A DNA stretch of 33,473 bases, taken from the NCBI GenBank assembly GCA_003427395.1, contig BFEA01000384.1:1051220-1084692 (forward strand), written 5' to 3'. The notes below the pieces were generated by a model. The model worked only from the letters and a program-made list of their open reading frames with translations. It was not told the origin of the DNA and ran no database searches. Of the stretch, positions 1 through 9,714 are shown piece by piece. The position numbers were made by a program, and so were the translations under genes. Origin of the DNA: Chara braunii. Taxonomy: Eukaryota > Streptophyta > Charophyceae > Charales > Characeae. Position 1 is the first letter of the stretch. Each line of letters opens with the position of its first letter.

Positions 1-111
1 ACGGTGAGCAGCACGATCGGACGATGGATGTACTTCATCGACCAACTTGACTTCACACCGAAACATCTCCCCGGCCTCTCCAATCGCGCAGCAGATGCAC
101 TCTCGCTATGA
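1..111 (+). pseudogene. RNase H C-terminal end of gypsy element 1
   Basis: Frame 1 is open from the window edge and reads RWMYFIDQLDFTPKH, then the LPGLSNRAADALS motif. This is the typical end of the RNase H domain of Ty3/gypsy Pol, the motif just before the zinc-binding integrase start. It stops at TGA 109-111. The integrase ORF continues in frame 3 from ATG 108, so a one-base frame change separates RNase H from integrase. In related elements this region is one polyprotein, so I read it as a mutation rather than a true gene end. The 5' part of the element lies outside the window. Confidence 0.75.
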
Positions 112-1322
112 CACATCATGCCTTCGCATTCGATGAGGAACTTCAACGACACTTCATCCGGGGCTATGAGTCTGATCCGGATTTCGCCATGTTGTATGCG
201 CAGCTATCTTCAGATCACCCGCCGGCCAGCCACTATCGCATTGCCGACGGGTACTTGCTCCTCCACTCGAGAGGCAAGGACTTACTATGTGTCCCACGAG
301 ACCGTCGTCTTCGGACTCGCCTTCTCGGCGAGTATCATGATTCGCGACTCGCCGGCCATTTCGGAGTCAACCCCACCATTGCACGACTTCGACAACGATT
401 CGGATGGCCCGATCTCGTTACCGATGTCACTCGATATTGCGACTCTTGCGAAGTTTGCCGACGAAGCAAGCCCCGCAATCGCAACCCCTACAGCGAGTTG
501 CGCCCGATGCCTATCCCACGGGAACCCGGCCTCTCCATTTCCATGGATGTCACCGGACCATTTCCCCGCAATCGCCTCGGGCACGACGACATCCTCACGG
601 TCGTGGACCGTTTGAGTAAGTACGCGCGTTTTCTCCCTTGCAAGTACTACTCCACGGCTCCCAAGCTGGCACGCCTCTTGCACACCGGCTGGATTTGCGG
701 CCACGGTGTACCGGAAGACATAGTCAGCGACCGCGACACTCGCTTCATGTCGGCATTTTGGACTGCTCTCATGTGGGAGTTCGGCACGAAGATGAAGCCA
801 AGTTCGGCTCGGCATCCACAGACGGACGGGCAAATGGCACATCAAACCGCTCAAATGATGCTTCGTACGCTCATCCGCCCGGACCAGAACGATTGGGTTG
901 ATCGCCTCCCCGACATCGAGTTCGCGTACAACACTTCGGTGCACCCGGCGATCGGCGTGACTCCATTCGAGTTGCACCACGGTGGACGGAAAGGCCGTAT
1001 CTTCGCCGACCTTCTCCCTCCACGACCAGCCGACATCGACGTTGCTTGCTTTCCCGCTTCCGTCCGGAAGTACAGGGAATTGCTGGCTCAAGCCCGCGCG
1101 AATATGCAAAAGGCTCAAGTCCGCATGCAGCATCAAGCCAACAAGCGTCGCGTGCCATGTCCCATCCGCACTGGTGATCTGGTTTGGGTCTCCGCGGAAG
1201 AGTTTGCACTGGAACAGGATGTTTCACGCAAACTGCTTCCCAAGTGGTTTGGACCATGGCCCGTAACATCAGCCGCGGGCGATGAGCCCGATGGCCCTTC
1301 ATTTGTGATCAACATCCCCTAG
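108..1322 (+). pseudogene. Integrase of Ty3/gypsy chromovirus (element 1), catalytic Glu lost
   Basis: 404 residues. Integrase would insert the reverse-transcribed cDNA into chromosomal DNA in the nucleus. The H2C2 zinc-binding module is visible as H77, H84, C114 and C117. The core starts with MDVTGPFP (D147) and SDRDTRF (D208). The third catalytic position should be Glu 35 residues after D208, inside a DGQ-T-E-R-type motif, but the sequence reads DGQMAHQTAQ, so Glu is absent (Ala at 244). A six-base deletion of a Glu-Arg pair would explain this. The C-terminal KWFGPWPV module follows. TAG at 1320-1322 interrupts the frame just before the HLMVHPVFHASKL linker to the chromodomain. The DNA is C- and T-rich compared with the purine-rich element 3. 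Confidence 0.88.
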
Positions 1323-1607
1323 CATCTGATGGTCCATCCAGTCTTTCACGCCTCGAAGCTGGCAACATATACACCAGCTAAGAGCGACGACTTCCCGGGC
1401 CGGCGATCGCAGGACCCTCCTTCTATGGATGGTCATCAGGAAGTTGACCGCGTCATCACGAATCGCAAGTACGGCAGCAAGCCTCGACAGTACAAAGTTA
1501 CGTTCAAAGCATGCGATCCCGACGACACTCGGTGGATTTCAGGAACAGATTTGAAAGCATCCGCACCGCTGATCTATGCTCACTACGAGCGACAAAGGTT
1601 AGCTTAG
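1323..1607 (+). pseudogene. Chromodomain at Pol C-terminus, element 1
   Basis: Same frame as the integrase ORF, separated only by TAG 1320-1322. It begins with the conserved linker VHPVFHASKL and continues to a chromodomain at about residues 35-85 counted from codon 1329 (EVDRVITNRKYG, then YKVTFKACDPDDTRWI and a C-terminal helix). Chromodomains at the end of integrase define the chromovirus branch of Ty3/gypsy and are thought to steer integration to chromatin carrying particular histone marks. The aromatic residues expected for histone-tail binding are only partly present (Y and W are visible). The natural stop is TAG 1605-1607. Confidence 0.85.
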
Positions 1608-1694
1608 GGACCTTCACGACCTGACCCTCCCACCCGGACTGTGGTCCCTCCCTCAGACAAACAACGTCGCCCTCGCAGGTAAGCTCGGTCTTTC

Positions 1695-1708
1695 AAGGAG
1701 GGGGGGGG
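1695..1708 (+). promoter_or_regulatory. Polypurine tract of element 1
   Basis: A 14-base pure purine run (AAGGAG followed by Gs) lies directly before TGTGGCATACTG. This is the expected place for the plus-strand primer at the 5' edge of a 3' LTR. It lies about 90 bases after the chromodomain stop. Confidence 0.8.
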
Positions 1709-2855
1709 TGTGGCATACTGCGTAGCCACACGGGCCTGCAGGGCCCGTCCCGCATTCTCAGCCTAAAAGCCTAGAAATAAGGGCCTACAGGCCCCGTGTC
1801 CTTTCAGCCTGAAAGACTGAAAACGAGGGCCTGCAGGCCCTATGTCGTTTCAGCCTAAAACAGGGTTTTTCAGCCTGAAACGGAGGGCCACTTTCGGGCC
1901 CTCATAAGTTCGACCTGCCCTAACACTCAGGCACAAAACCAGAGTTTCGGGAATAGGCTATTTTTGGCCTGTTCCCACAACAGCCTCAAGCAGGAGCTGC
2001 AGCGGCAGCCCCGGACTCCCTTCGGCATTGGCAAGAGCAGCCTCCTGGACTGCCTCGCCCTGCAGTCAGGAGGCAGGCCGAGTAGTACATAGGGAGTTCC
2101 CATGCACTTCACGGGCATGTAGTTGGACAAAAGGCATGAGTAGTCTTCAGGATTCGGCCGCAGCACTCAGGAGGAGCGTTGCAGGAGTAGCTTAGCGCTA
2201 GCAGTAGTCTTCAACGCTGGGCGCTAGTAGCCATAGCAGTAGTCTTCAGCGCTGGGCACTAGTAGGTGGTAGTAGTAGAGTTGGGGAGAGATGGCTGGCG
2301 GAGGCCAGTGAGACTTACCTGTGGCACCATAGCTCCAGCTCCATCTTCGAGGTACCTGCATCAAGGCGCCAACTTCACAGGTTAGTACCGAACTGAGAGA
2401 GAGAGAGAGTTCTTCTTCTTCCTCTTCTAAGTCCACCATGTCTTATTCCCCTCTCACCACCTGACTTCTTAGTATCAGCGGACTACGACAGAGAGAGAGT
2501 TGTGACTTGAGACTTGACGACATTGGATCCAGACTCGACATTGCGATTCAGACATTTTGATGAGGGACTATTTGGGCCTGTGTCGAAGACTTGGTGTTGA
2601 CGACATTCCCATCTTCCCCTGTTCTTCGTCTAACCCCCCTCTTCTTCGTCTGTGTATTTTGGGGCTGGCACATTCTTCCTGTGTGAGCGTCAGACCCCTT
2701 CACACCATGGAATGATGATGATGTATTATGTTCGGGGCTGCATTGCAATATTGATTGTTCGAATCATTGGTATCTAAGTCTTCCGCTACGCTATCTTGTA
2801 CTTTGTATTGAGAGGTCGGTTATTGTTCTGGTCTGCACCGTTACAGTATGCAACT
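1709..2855 (+). repeat. 3' LTR of element 1
   Basis: It starts with TGTGGCATACTG right after the polypurine tract and ends at 2844-2855 with CAGTATGCAACT, which matches the inverted start at 10 of 12 bases, giving about 1147 bp. Immediately beyond 2855 the reading frame of a different gypsy pol resumes, which supports the border. The terminal dinucleotide is CT rather than CA. An alternative end near 2765 cannot be excluded, because TTGGTATC occurs at 2767-2774. The matching 5' LTR is outside the window, so LTR identity and age cannot be judged. Confidence 0.7.
1731..1895. repeat. GC-rich palindromic tandem motif inside the LTR
   Basis: About 50-bp units carry a GGGCCTGCAGGCCC-type palindrome followed by TTTCAGCCTGAAA-like sequence. 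Palindromes are at 1731-1747 (imperfect), 1780-1795 (one mismatch) and 1826-1841 (AGGGCCTGCAGGCCCT, perfect 16 bp), with a decayed copy near 1886-1900. In an LTR this would fall in U3, where repeated motifs often act as enhancers. That role is inference. Confidence 0.75.
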
Positions 2856-3391
2856 GGCATTATCGTGTGGATATAGAACGAGGCCCTGCCAGCCTGCTCA
2901 AAGCCCAAAAGGCTATGATTCAACTGGCTAACCGGCACCACGGTCCTTCTACTATTCGGACAAGTGACTGGGTTTGGGTGCTCAGTTCTGAGCTATAACG
3001 TGAGGAGGACAATTCGCCTAAGCTGTTGCCGTGGTACATGGGTCCATGGCAGATTTTAGATACAGTGGAGGCTGATCCTTTCGGACCGTGATACACTGTT
3101 GATGTCCCTCTGCATTTAAAAACCTATCTGGTCTTCCATGCATCCAAGTTGTTGCCTTTTACCTCAGCCGATGCATATCTGGACAGACCCCCTCCATTCG
3201 GTCCACCGATCCCTGGCAAGGGGTGTGAAGTGGAATCGATTGAGGATGAGATAGGCACAGGCCCAAACATGCAGTATCTTGTGAAGTTCCTGTACCAGCC
3301 CCACACAGAGGACCGCTGGTTTGCACGCAAGGAACTTCTCAAGACAGGAGGTCCTCGCTCTGGGGAGGGTAGGTCTGCAATGACTTGCTGA
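2855..3391 (+). pseudogene. Pol C-terminus with chromodomain, gypsy element 2
   Basis: Frame 2 is readable from 2855 as the C-terminal integrase region (helix GPASLLKAQKAMIQLANRHH, WVWVLSSEL, LPWYMGPWQI), the linker LVFHASKLLPF and a chromodomain (EVESIEDEIG, YLVKFLYQPH, DRWFARKELL). Two in-frame stops, TAA 2996-2998 and TGA 3089-3091, interrupt it. The frame ends at TGA 3389-3391. Sequence differs clearly from element 1, so this is another chromovirus lineage. The upstream part of its pol is missing and is replaced by the LTR of element 1, which suggests a nested insertion or a rearrangement. Confidence 0.82.
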
Positions 3392-3654
3392 TTCTGCGGC
3401 TTGTTGCTCGTTGCACCGAGGCTGTAACATAGGTAGGTTAGATTCACTAATTTGTTTGGATGAGGGCTAAACCGAGATACCTGCCTGTGGGGAAAATTCG
3501 TGAGGGATATATATGTAAATTCGGGAAAATTTCCTTCCCGCAATAACTTGAATTTCCTACAGCTACCCTAACTGCGAATAGCAGACTCAGGCTACCACTA
3601 GGACAGACGGGCCTACGGGCCTATGCTATTAGACTGGTCCTATAGCCTATAGAC

Positions 3655-3671
3655 GGGTAGGGAGGGAGAGG
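3655..3671 (+). promoter_or_regulatory. Candidate polypurine tract of element 2
   Basis: GGGTAGGGAGGGAGAGG is the most purine-rich run between the chromodomain stop and the primer-binding-like site at 4602, broken only by one T. A TG start of an LTR is not obvious directly after it, so the assignment is tentative. Confidence 0.35.
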
Positions 3672-4600
3672 CCCTAGAGCCTAGATGCCAAAACCGAAAT
3701 GGTACCGGTCAGTCCAGTCAGTTCGGTTCAGGGGCTTTAGGCAGTTGGTACCGTGCACATCGTGGGATGCAATGCGTGAACTGGAGTGGTACAGCTTCAG
3801 CGTTGAAGGAGCGTGACATAGCCAGACCCTTGAAGCGTCGGCCATAGCTGGGACCTTCGCTGTTCTTTGACAGCACGGGGCCGTTCAGAGGTCTGGCTAT
3901 TTGAGGTTTGTTGGGAGCAGGAGAAGTTGGTGCTCTGCTGAACCCTCCTCCAGAGTAGGGTATCAGGGTAGTGGCGCTGCAGCTATGGCTGCAGCTTGTA
4001 TCATCAGAGGTCATCTTGGTCAGGAGAGGTGGTGCTGCTGAAAATCTTAATAAGAGAGGCCTTCTGGCACTTCATCATCATCAGAGTCTGTGGCGCTGGT
4101 CTTCTTCTTCATCCTCTGAGAGGCGCTTGGCCTCAGAGGCCTGTTTCATGGTGGCGCGCGTCCGTCTGGAGGCAATATCTGGGTGACAGTTGTTGTTTCA
4201 GGGACTCAGGGGTAGTGATAGCGGTTATTCAGGGTTGCGGGAAGAAGCGCTGCTCATTTCTAAGTAGCTCACCATGGTTCTGGGGCAATTCTGACAAAGC
4301 GATGCTCTGAGTTCATAAACAGTATTTCTATTGTGCGTGGACTATCTTTGCTTCATAGTTTCTTGGATGTGATCTTCTCGGCTTTCCTTTGTGACTGGTT
4401 GTGAGGATTCTGTGGAGCGAATTGCACTTTCAGTGTACTCTGTCATATTGCATGGTTAAGTCATCCACTCTGTTTCTCTCTCCCTGTGCGGTGTGACACT
4501 CCCAGCCTCTCCCCTTCCTTCTGTGTATGTATGGGCATACCTGGAAGCCTATGTGAGCGAGTGTTGGTCTTCGGACAACAAGCAACCAGGTTCATAATAG
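3672..4600 (+). repeat. Probable LTR between element 2 and the primer site
   Basis: This ~930-bp non-coding stretch lies between a candidate polypurine tract and a good primer binding site, the position of an LTR. No second copy is visible in the window, so neither border is confirmed. TGTGACACTC at about 4495 resembles an LTR start but would leave only ~100 bp. I see no protein domain in it. Confidence 0.4.
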
Positions 4601-4601
4601 T

Positions 4602-4613
4602 TGGTATCAGAGC
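4602..4613 (+). promoter_or_regulatory. Primer binding site, initiator tRNA-Met type
   Basis: TGGTATCAGAGC is complementary to the 3' end of plant initiator tRNA-Met and is the commonest minus-strand primer site of plant LTR retrotransposons. Its plus-strand orientation fits the other elements and the gag-like ORF downstream. Confidence 0.7.
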
Positions 4614-4619
4614 GATTGG

Positions 4620-6077
4620 ATCCAGTCAGTGAAGTACTGATGAGTTGGAGCAACCACCATCATCTAGCGAGACACTGGAGTTGAATCTCACGGCGATTTG
4701 TCATCTTTTTTGTTGGCGACAGTGAGGGTGGTGGTGGCAAGTGCGTGGGGAGAAGTATTGGACAGAGGGGGATACAGTTCTGCTTAGGGTTGCACGAAAG
4801 TGAGTGGCGATTGATACTCAGAGGCCTGGGAGGCTCTGAGGAGGCTATTTATAGCCTGACGATTCATCTGGAATTGACGATTTGTAGGGAGGTGACCCCC
4901 ATATGGTTGCGATTTTGGGATTGGGCCAGGATCCCCATTTCCCAAGCAGCACTGCACTGAGTTTCTCATTTATTTTCATATGGTAGTCGAGACTCACCGA
5001 ATCTGTTAGTTGGGGGTGAAGCGAAACTGTGAGATCTACATGATCACCAACTTTCAGAGAATTTTGTACGTGGGAATACTGGGAATAGGCAGAAGAAGAA
5101 ACTGGCGAGATGGGTCTCAAGAGACAGCCATAGCCAAAGTTTCATCCTTCCCCTTCAGTGAAGTCCCTGAAGTAAGTGTGTTCCTTGCTCTACTCTGTGT
5201 GGCGATTCCAAGGCTATTTTTAGATTAGCGAAATTGTGTCTGTTAGTCTGTAGACAGTAGAAAATCAAAATTCTGACTGTGAGACATCATAGCCAATTTC
5301 TCCTACCTATCTTCTTTGACTCCTAACCCTGTTTGACCCTCTGTTAGACTCAATTTTCATTTGTGACTGCTTTTACAGAGTTGCGATTCATACTGTACTA
5401 TGACTTGGATTATTCAGGGTCATACCGCGATAATAATGGAAATTTGAATCCGCACTGCCATAGCTGAAGCTTGGCCAGGCTAGGGTTTGTCACAACTTTG
5501 GTTCTGTCCGTCGTAATTTAGTTATGTTAGTCCCTGGTAAATCGCAATTGAGTGGTTGGTGAGTGTCTGAAATCGCACTATCTAATTTGGTGTATTCACT
5601 CAGTTACAGTGAAATTTGTACTTCACCATACCTTGAGTATGGCTTACAGGGTCATCCAGTGGTAGAGCTAGTAGGTTAAGTCTAAAAATAGAACACAGTC
5701 AATCGCTGGATCTTGGTTATGTGTAGATACATGTCAGTGACTAATTGACACTTTGTCTAATTACTATCTACTACTAATTAGTCCAACACTGCCTCCTAGA
5801 AGTTATTAATGCAGGATTTGAAGTCATTGCAGTCAATTGATGTATCAGAGCAATGAATGGAAAATTGTGAAATTGATTTTTGTTGCGTTCACTCTAAACT
5901 GACCCCAGACCCTCAAGTGGTCTGCAGAGACTGAGCGCTTGCCTACTTGTATTAATCAACTTCTTTCTCTTTAAGTGACAACAATTGGGTGAGTAGTGAA
6001 GAGAAAACCCAATTCATGTTGACTTCCCTTTTTGTTTCCTATTTTGTTTATTTATCTATTTTGTGGGCTTTTCCAAA
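4620..6077. other. Non-coding leader-like stretch
   Basis: About 1.45 kb between the primer binding site and the gag-like ORF. Only short unrelated ORFs occur and none resembles a known domain. It may be the untranslated leader of the element starting at 4602. I see no repeat array, tRNA or other RNA gene in it. Confidence 0.4.
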
Positions 6078-6722
6078 ATGTTTGGCACTGAGAAGGGAGA
6101 AGTTTTTGAGGTGAAGCCTCAACTTCTTCTCTCCCCTTTGGAGAATGACCTGCTTGCTGAGGAGGAAAAACTCTGAAAACAAGCAGCAACAGTTGAGGCT
6201 TTGAAGGAAGAGATGAAGCGCAGAGAGAAGGCAGACCAATAAGAGATTAGAAGAAAACAACTAGTGACAAACATTGAGAAGATCAAGGTGAGTGGATCTT
6301 CCAGTCAGTAGAGTAAGGATATGGCAGAGTTCATCCTCCTACAGGATGATATCCATCGGTCCTACTTTACTAACTGGGACGCTAGAATTACCAGTGTGGA
6401 GGACAGTCACTCGGCGCTTTCTAAAAAGTTGGATGACATCTCCTGCAAACTGGACCGGCTCTGGACACACCTTAAGATCCCTTCCACCCTGATCATTCCT
6501 GCACCTCTTGGGAGTCCCAGGACAGACCCCCAACAACCCCCACAATCCAGTCCACCATCTCCAACCTCTGTCACCTTCTCCCTCCATCGCCATCGTGCCC
6601 CTCCCTCCCTCCTCTTCCTTCATATCGTCTCCTCCCTCCTCCTGCTCTCTGCATTGTCCAGTCTCCTCAATCACTCTACCCTCCTCCCTCGTCCTCCCGC
6701 TTTTCTCACGTGTCCTCTTTAG
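6078..6722 (+). pseudogene. Degenerate gag-like coiled-coil ORF
   Basis: One frame can be followed from ATG 6078 with stops at TGA 6174-6176, TAA 6240-6242 and TAG 6309-6311. The readable protein begins MFGTEKGEVFEVKP, is rich in Glu, Lys and Gln with heptad-like spacing (ALKEEMKRREKADQ; ARITSVEDSHSALSKKLDDI), and ends in a proline-rich segment that runs into the CT-rich minisatellite. A charged coiled coil followed by a Pro-rich linker is common at the N-terminus of gypsy Gag, and the ORF lies downstream of a primer site on the same strand. No capsid core or zinc knuckle is visible, so the Gag assignment is an inference from position. It could instead be a broken host coiled-coil gene. Confidence 0.45.
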
Positions 6723-6990
6723 TTCATCCTCCCTTCCCGTTCTTGCTCCATCCTCCCTCCTCCTCGATCACCCTGCCCTCCTCGCTCGTGCGCCGACCGC
6801 CCTCGCGTGTCCTCTTTAGTTCATCCTTCCTCCCCATTCTTGCTCCATCCTCCCTTCCCGTTCTTGCTTCATCCTCCCTCCTCCTTGATCGCCCTGCCCT
6901 CCTAGCTCGTGCGCCCGCCGTCCTCGTGTATCCTCCTTAGTCCATCCTTCCTCCCCGTTCTCGCTCCACCCTCCCTTCTCCGTCCATTGT
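6500..6990. repeat. CT-rich minisatellite, ~97-120 bp units
   Basis: Units begin with CTCTTTAGTTCATCCT-like sequence at about 6714, 6811 and 6931 and share CCCTGCCCTCCTCGCTCGTG. Spacing varies because a short internal block (CTTCCCGTTCTTGCTCCATC) is duplicated in the second unit. The strand is nearly all pyrimidine, so long ORFs here are composition artefacts. Confidence 0.75.
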
Positions 6991-7142
6991 GCTCGTCCTG
7001 CTCGCTGCCCCTCTTCCATCTTCCTCTCTCCATTGTCGTGGTCCTTCATCGTCCTCCTCCATCCCCTTTGTGCATCCTTCTTCACGTGTCTCCTCCATCA
7101 TCTCCCCTTGCGCCGCCTCCCCGCTTCGCATCCTGCCATTTC

Positions 7143-7597
7143 TATTTTTCCCTGCCCCCGACGCTTTTCTGCTGCACCTCGCGTCGTTTCTCTTTTTCCC
7201 CTCCCACGATACATTTTTGTTGTGGCCGGTGTCCTTTCTACTTTTTCGAACTGGATCGGAGGGCACGAGAGACGGTCGGGCCTGCTCACCGCCCCTCCAG
7301 AAACTTAAAGCTACTCTCTCTCTCTCTCTCTCTCTTCAACACACGATTGTCGAAGTCCAACTGAAAAAAAAGAAAATTCAATTCGAATTACTCTCTGTGG
7401 ATAGACATATTTTTCCCTGCCCCCGACTCTTTTTCGCTGCACCTCGCGTCGTTTCTCTTTTTTCCCTCCCACGATACTTTTTTGTTGCGCCCGGTGCCGT
7501 GTTTACTTTTTCGAACTGGATGGACCAGCCGTCACATATGTGTAGGAGGGCACCAGCGACGGTCGGGCCTGCTCACCGCCCCTCGAGAAACTCCAAG

Positions 7598-7646
<49 letters not shown>

Positions 7647-7690
7647 AACACACGACGATCGAAGTCCAACTGGAAAAAAAATAAAAAATG
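7143..7690. repeat. Tandem duplication of ~265-310 bp with internal (CT)n
   Basis: Copy A 7143-7375 and copy B 7408-7690 share, in order, TTTTTCCCTGCCCCCGAC, CACCTCGCGTCGTTTCTCTT, TTTTTCGAACTGGAT, ACGGTCGGGCCTGCTCACC, a (CT)n tract (about 14 repeats in A, over 20 in B), TTCAACACACG and GAAGTCCAACTG plus an A-run. A decayed third start (TTACTCTCTGTG) follows at about 7715. The differing CT length accounts for most of the size difference. Confidence 0.85.
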
Positions 7691-7760
7691 AAAAAAAAAT
7701 AAAATAAAATCGATTTACTCTCTGTGACGAAAAAAAAAAAATAATTTAAATTACCTTGCT
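7690..7760. repeat. A-rich tract
   Basis: Short runs of A broken by T, G and C (for example 7688-7711 and 7728-7743). The tract abruptly ends the CT-rich duplicated block and is probably microsatellite drift. Confidence 0.6.
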
Positions 7761-7879
7761 AAGCAATGACGATCCGATGTCAGGTATGTCTGAATCTGTG
7801 ACAACACTTCTCCTCGATCTTCGGATCTTGTTTACACCAACGCACTATAAACACGTCAACGACTTTCCTCAATCTTCTC

Positions 7880-7958
7880 ACCACCTCTCCGTCTCTCTCT
7901 CTCTCTCTCTGCGACACACGTCGAAGTTTTCCGTTTGCGACGGAGCGCGCAATTTACC

Positions 7959-7995
<37 letters not shown>

Positions 7996-8143
7996 TCTCT
8001 CTCTCCAACGCACGTCTAAGTTTCCGGTCCCTCTCTCCCTGTCTCTCTCTCTCTTTCCCCCTCCAACACACGTCGAAAGACGTCGAAGCTTTCCGTTAGC
8101 AACGAGCCGCGCGATGGAGCGCGAGACACTCTGAGTCTCTCTT

Positions 8144-8205
<62 letters not shown>

Positions 8206-8245
8206 AACACACGTCCAAGCACGTCGAACCTTCCCGTTAGCAACG
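7880..8245. repeat. (CT)n microsatellites separated by an ACACGTCGAAG module
   Basis: (CT)n runs at about 7892-7910, 7961-8006, 8041-8054 and 8146-8203 alternate with a conserved non-repetitive module, CAACACACGTCGAAG followed by TTTCCGTTAGCAACG, at about 7912-7941, 8007-8030, 8063-8103 and 8205-8245. The same CAACACACG start also follows the CT runs at 7338 and 7646, so microsatellite and module have spread together. Confidence 0.8.
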
Positions 8246-8828
8246 GTGTCGGGACCGGTGGGTCACGAATAGCGTGTCGGTGCTTGAGAGCCGATATATA
8301 CCGAAGTTGTGCCCGACAGAGAAATTCGGAGTACGGAGACAAGAGAGAAAAAAAAGAAAGGACTAGAACGGGACCGCTGGGAGGAATGATGCCTTGGGTT
8401 GAGAACCGCAGGGAAAAAGAATCGGTGACGGTCAAGCAAGTAAGCGCCAGGACATGGGTGCATAGGAGCATAGCATGAGGCCAGGAGGGCCATTGGAATT
8501 CAGCATGACAAAGGCCAAGGGGCCATTAACTTTGCAAATGCTTTACGGCGAACGACAAGAAAATAGGGAAGCCGAGAGGTGGTCGATCCCAGTGGTCGTG
8601 GGACGCTAGAAAATAAGGGCCCAACATGGGGGCCGCCTATGACAAATAACGGAAACCACGGATTTGGAGGCTCCGCGGCCGGAGAAACCGGTGCGCGCAA
8701 GGCCCAAGAAGAGACAAGGGGAAATGGCCACCAGAGGGCGGTAGACGCCAAAGGAACATGGGACACCTTGAGGGAGGGCACCGGGAACCATGTGAGACTA
8801 AGTTAGAATAATGGTATCCGGGATAAGT
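8246..8828. other. Unassigned purine-rich non-coding DNA
   Basis: This stretch marks a switch from pyrimidine-rich to purine-rich composition on the plus strand. Short ORFs on both strands have no recognisable motif. No gene or RNA gene can be supported. Confidence 0.4.
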
Positions 8829-8986
8829 CTCGAGAACCACCGATGGGACAAAGCGTCGGGGACCACCGACGGGACAAAGCGTCGGGGACCATTGACGGGA
8901 CGAAGTGTCGGGGACCACTGATGGGGCAAGTGTCGGGGACTACCGACGGGACAAAGCGTCGGGGACCACAGTCAAGTGGCGGGGAC
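8829..8986. repeat. 26-bp minisatellite
   Basis: Five full units start at 8829, 8855, 8881, 8907 and 8932, with a sixth, diverging unit from 8958. Consensus core is GTCGGGGACCACCGACGGGA. Unit 8907-8931 has lost one base. Each unit can pair with itself weakly (GTCGG with CCGAC). Confidence 0.88.
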
Positions 8987-9566
8987 ATGTGAAGGTCCCA
9001 AGAGAAACGGCAGAGCGGCATGAGGAGAAAAACAATTAAAACAAAATGCACCATCAAGATCTCGATCTTGACGGCCAAGAATATTAGCACCACTAGTGCA
9101 AGCACTAGTGGTAGTAAACGGGAAGGTCAAAAGGAAAATAAAAAAGTAAAGAAACATGAAGTGGGAGGCATGGGAGCAATCCGAAAAATCTCGGATTAGC
9201 CTCCCTTAAGAAAATGGAGTCAAAAGAGACTTCATGTGAAAAATAGGCCTCCCGAAAAAAATCGGAGTAAAAGGGGCTATTGTGTGAGAGAAATAGAGGT
9301 AAAAGGAAGCTTTCATGGGCATGAGGGAGCCATTATTGCAGTCCGAGATATAACAGACTGCACCGTGGGCATAGGGAGGGCCAAATCTAAGAGGAAGGAC
9401 CTAAAAAAGGGCCTTAACGGGCACTTGACACTTGGCATGCTAGAAAAAGAAAAGAAAGAACAGAAAAATGTGAGAGAATAAGACAAAAAGGGTGACAGGG
9501 AGTGAGTGAGTGAGTTAGCCGTCAGTAGGGACTACCACAAGTCGGGACTGGCAGGTCCCTACTGTC
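8976..9566. repeat. Diverged direct repeat R1 (~600 bp)
   Basis: Collinear with 10833-11432. Shared landmarks in order are GTGGCGGGGAC, AATATTAGCACC plus an ACTAGTGC hairpin, ATTATTG followed by TCCGAGATATAAC, GAGAATAAGACAAA and GGGACTGGCAGGTCCCTACTGT. Two direct repeats 1.86 kb apart could be the ends of a small non-autonomous element or two units of a long tandem repeat. Confidence 0.7.
9089..9112. repeat. ACTAGTG hairpin
   Basis: ACCACTAGTGC and GCACTAGTGGT are perfect 11-bp arms around AA. A decayed version with the same flanking ATTAGCACC lies at 10941-10970 in R2. Confidence 0.85.
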
Positions 9567-9714
9567 CAAGAACGGAGGAAAAAGAAAGGAAAAGAAAAGG
9601 AAAAAGAAAAGAAAAGAGAAAAAGGCTTTAACGGGAAAAAACGGTCACTTGGGGAGATACATCCGCCACAGTCTATTATCGAGTAGCTGAAAATACAGGA
9701 ATGAAAATTCTGAA

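Noticed and set aside
285-1136. 283-residue minus-strand ORF
   Set aside because: Antisense shadow of the integrase ORF, which has clear H2C2 and core motifs.
2767-2778. TTGGTATCTAAG as a second primer binding site
   Set aside because: Only TGGTATC matches; the LTR inverted ends and the resumed pol frame support an LTR end near 2855 instead.
6339-7684. ORFs on both strands rich in Ser/Pro/Leu or Glu/Gly/Arg, beyond the gag-like part
   Set aside because: They arise from the CT-rich minisatellite and the tandem duplication.
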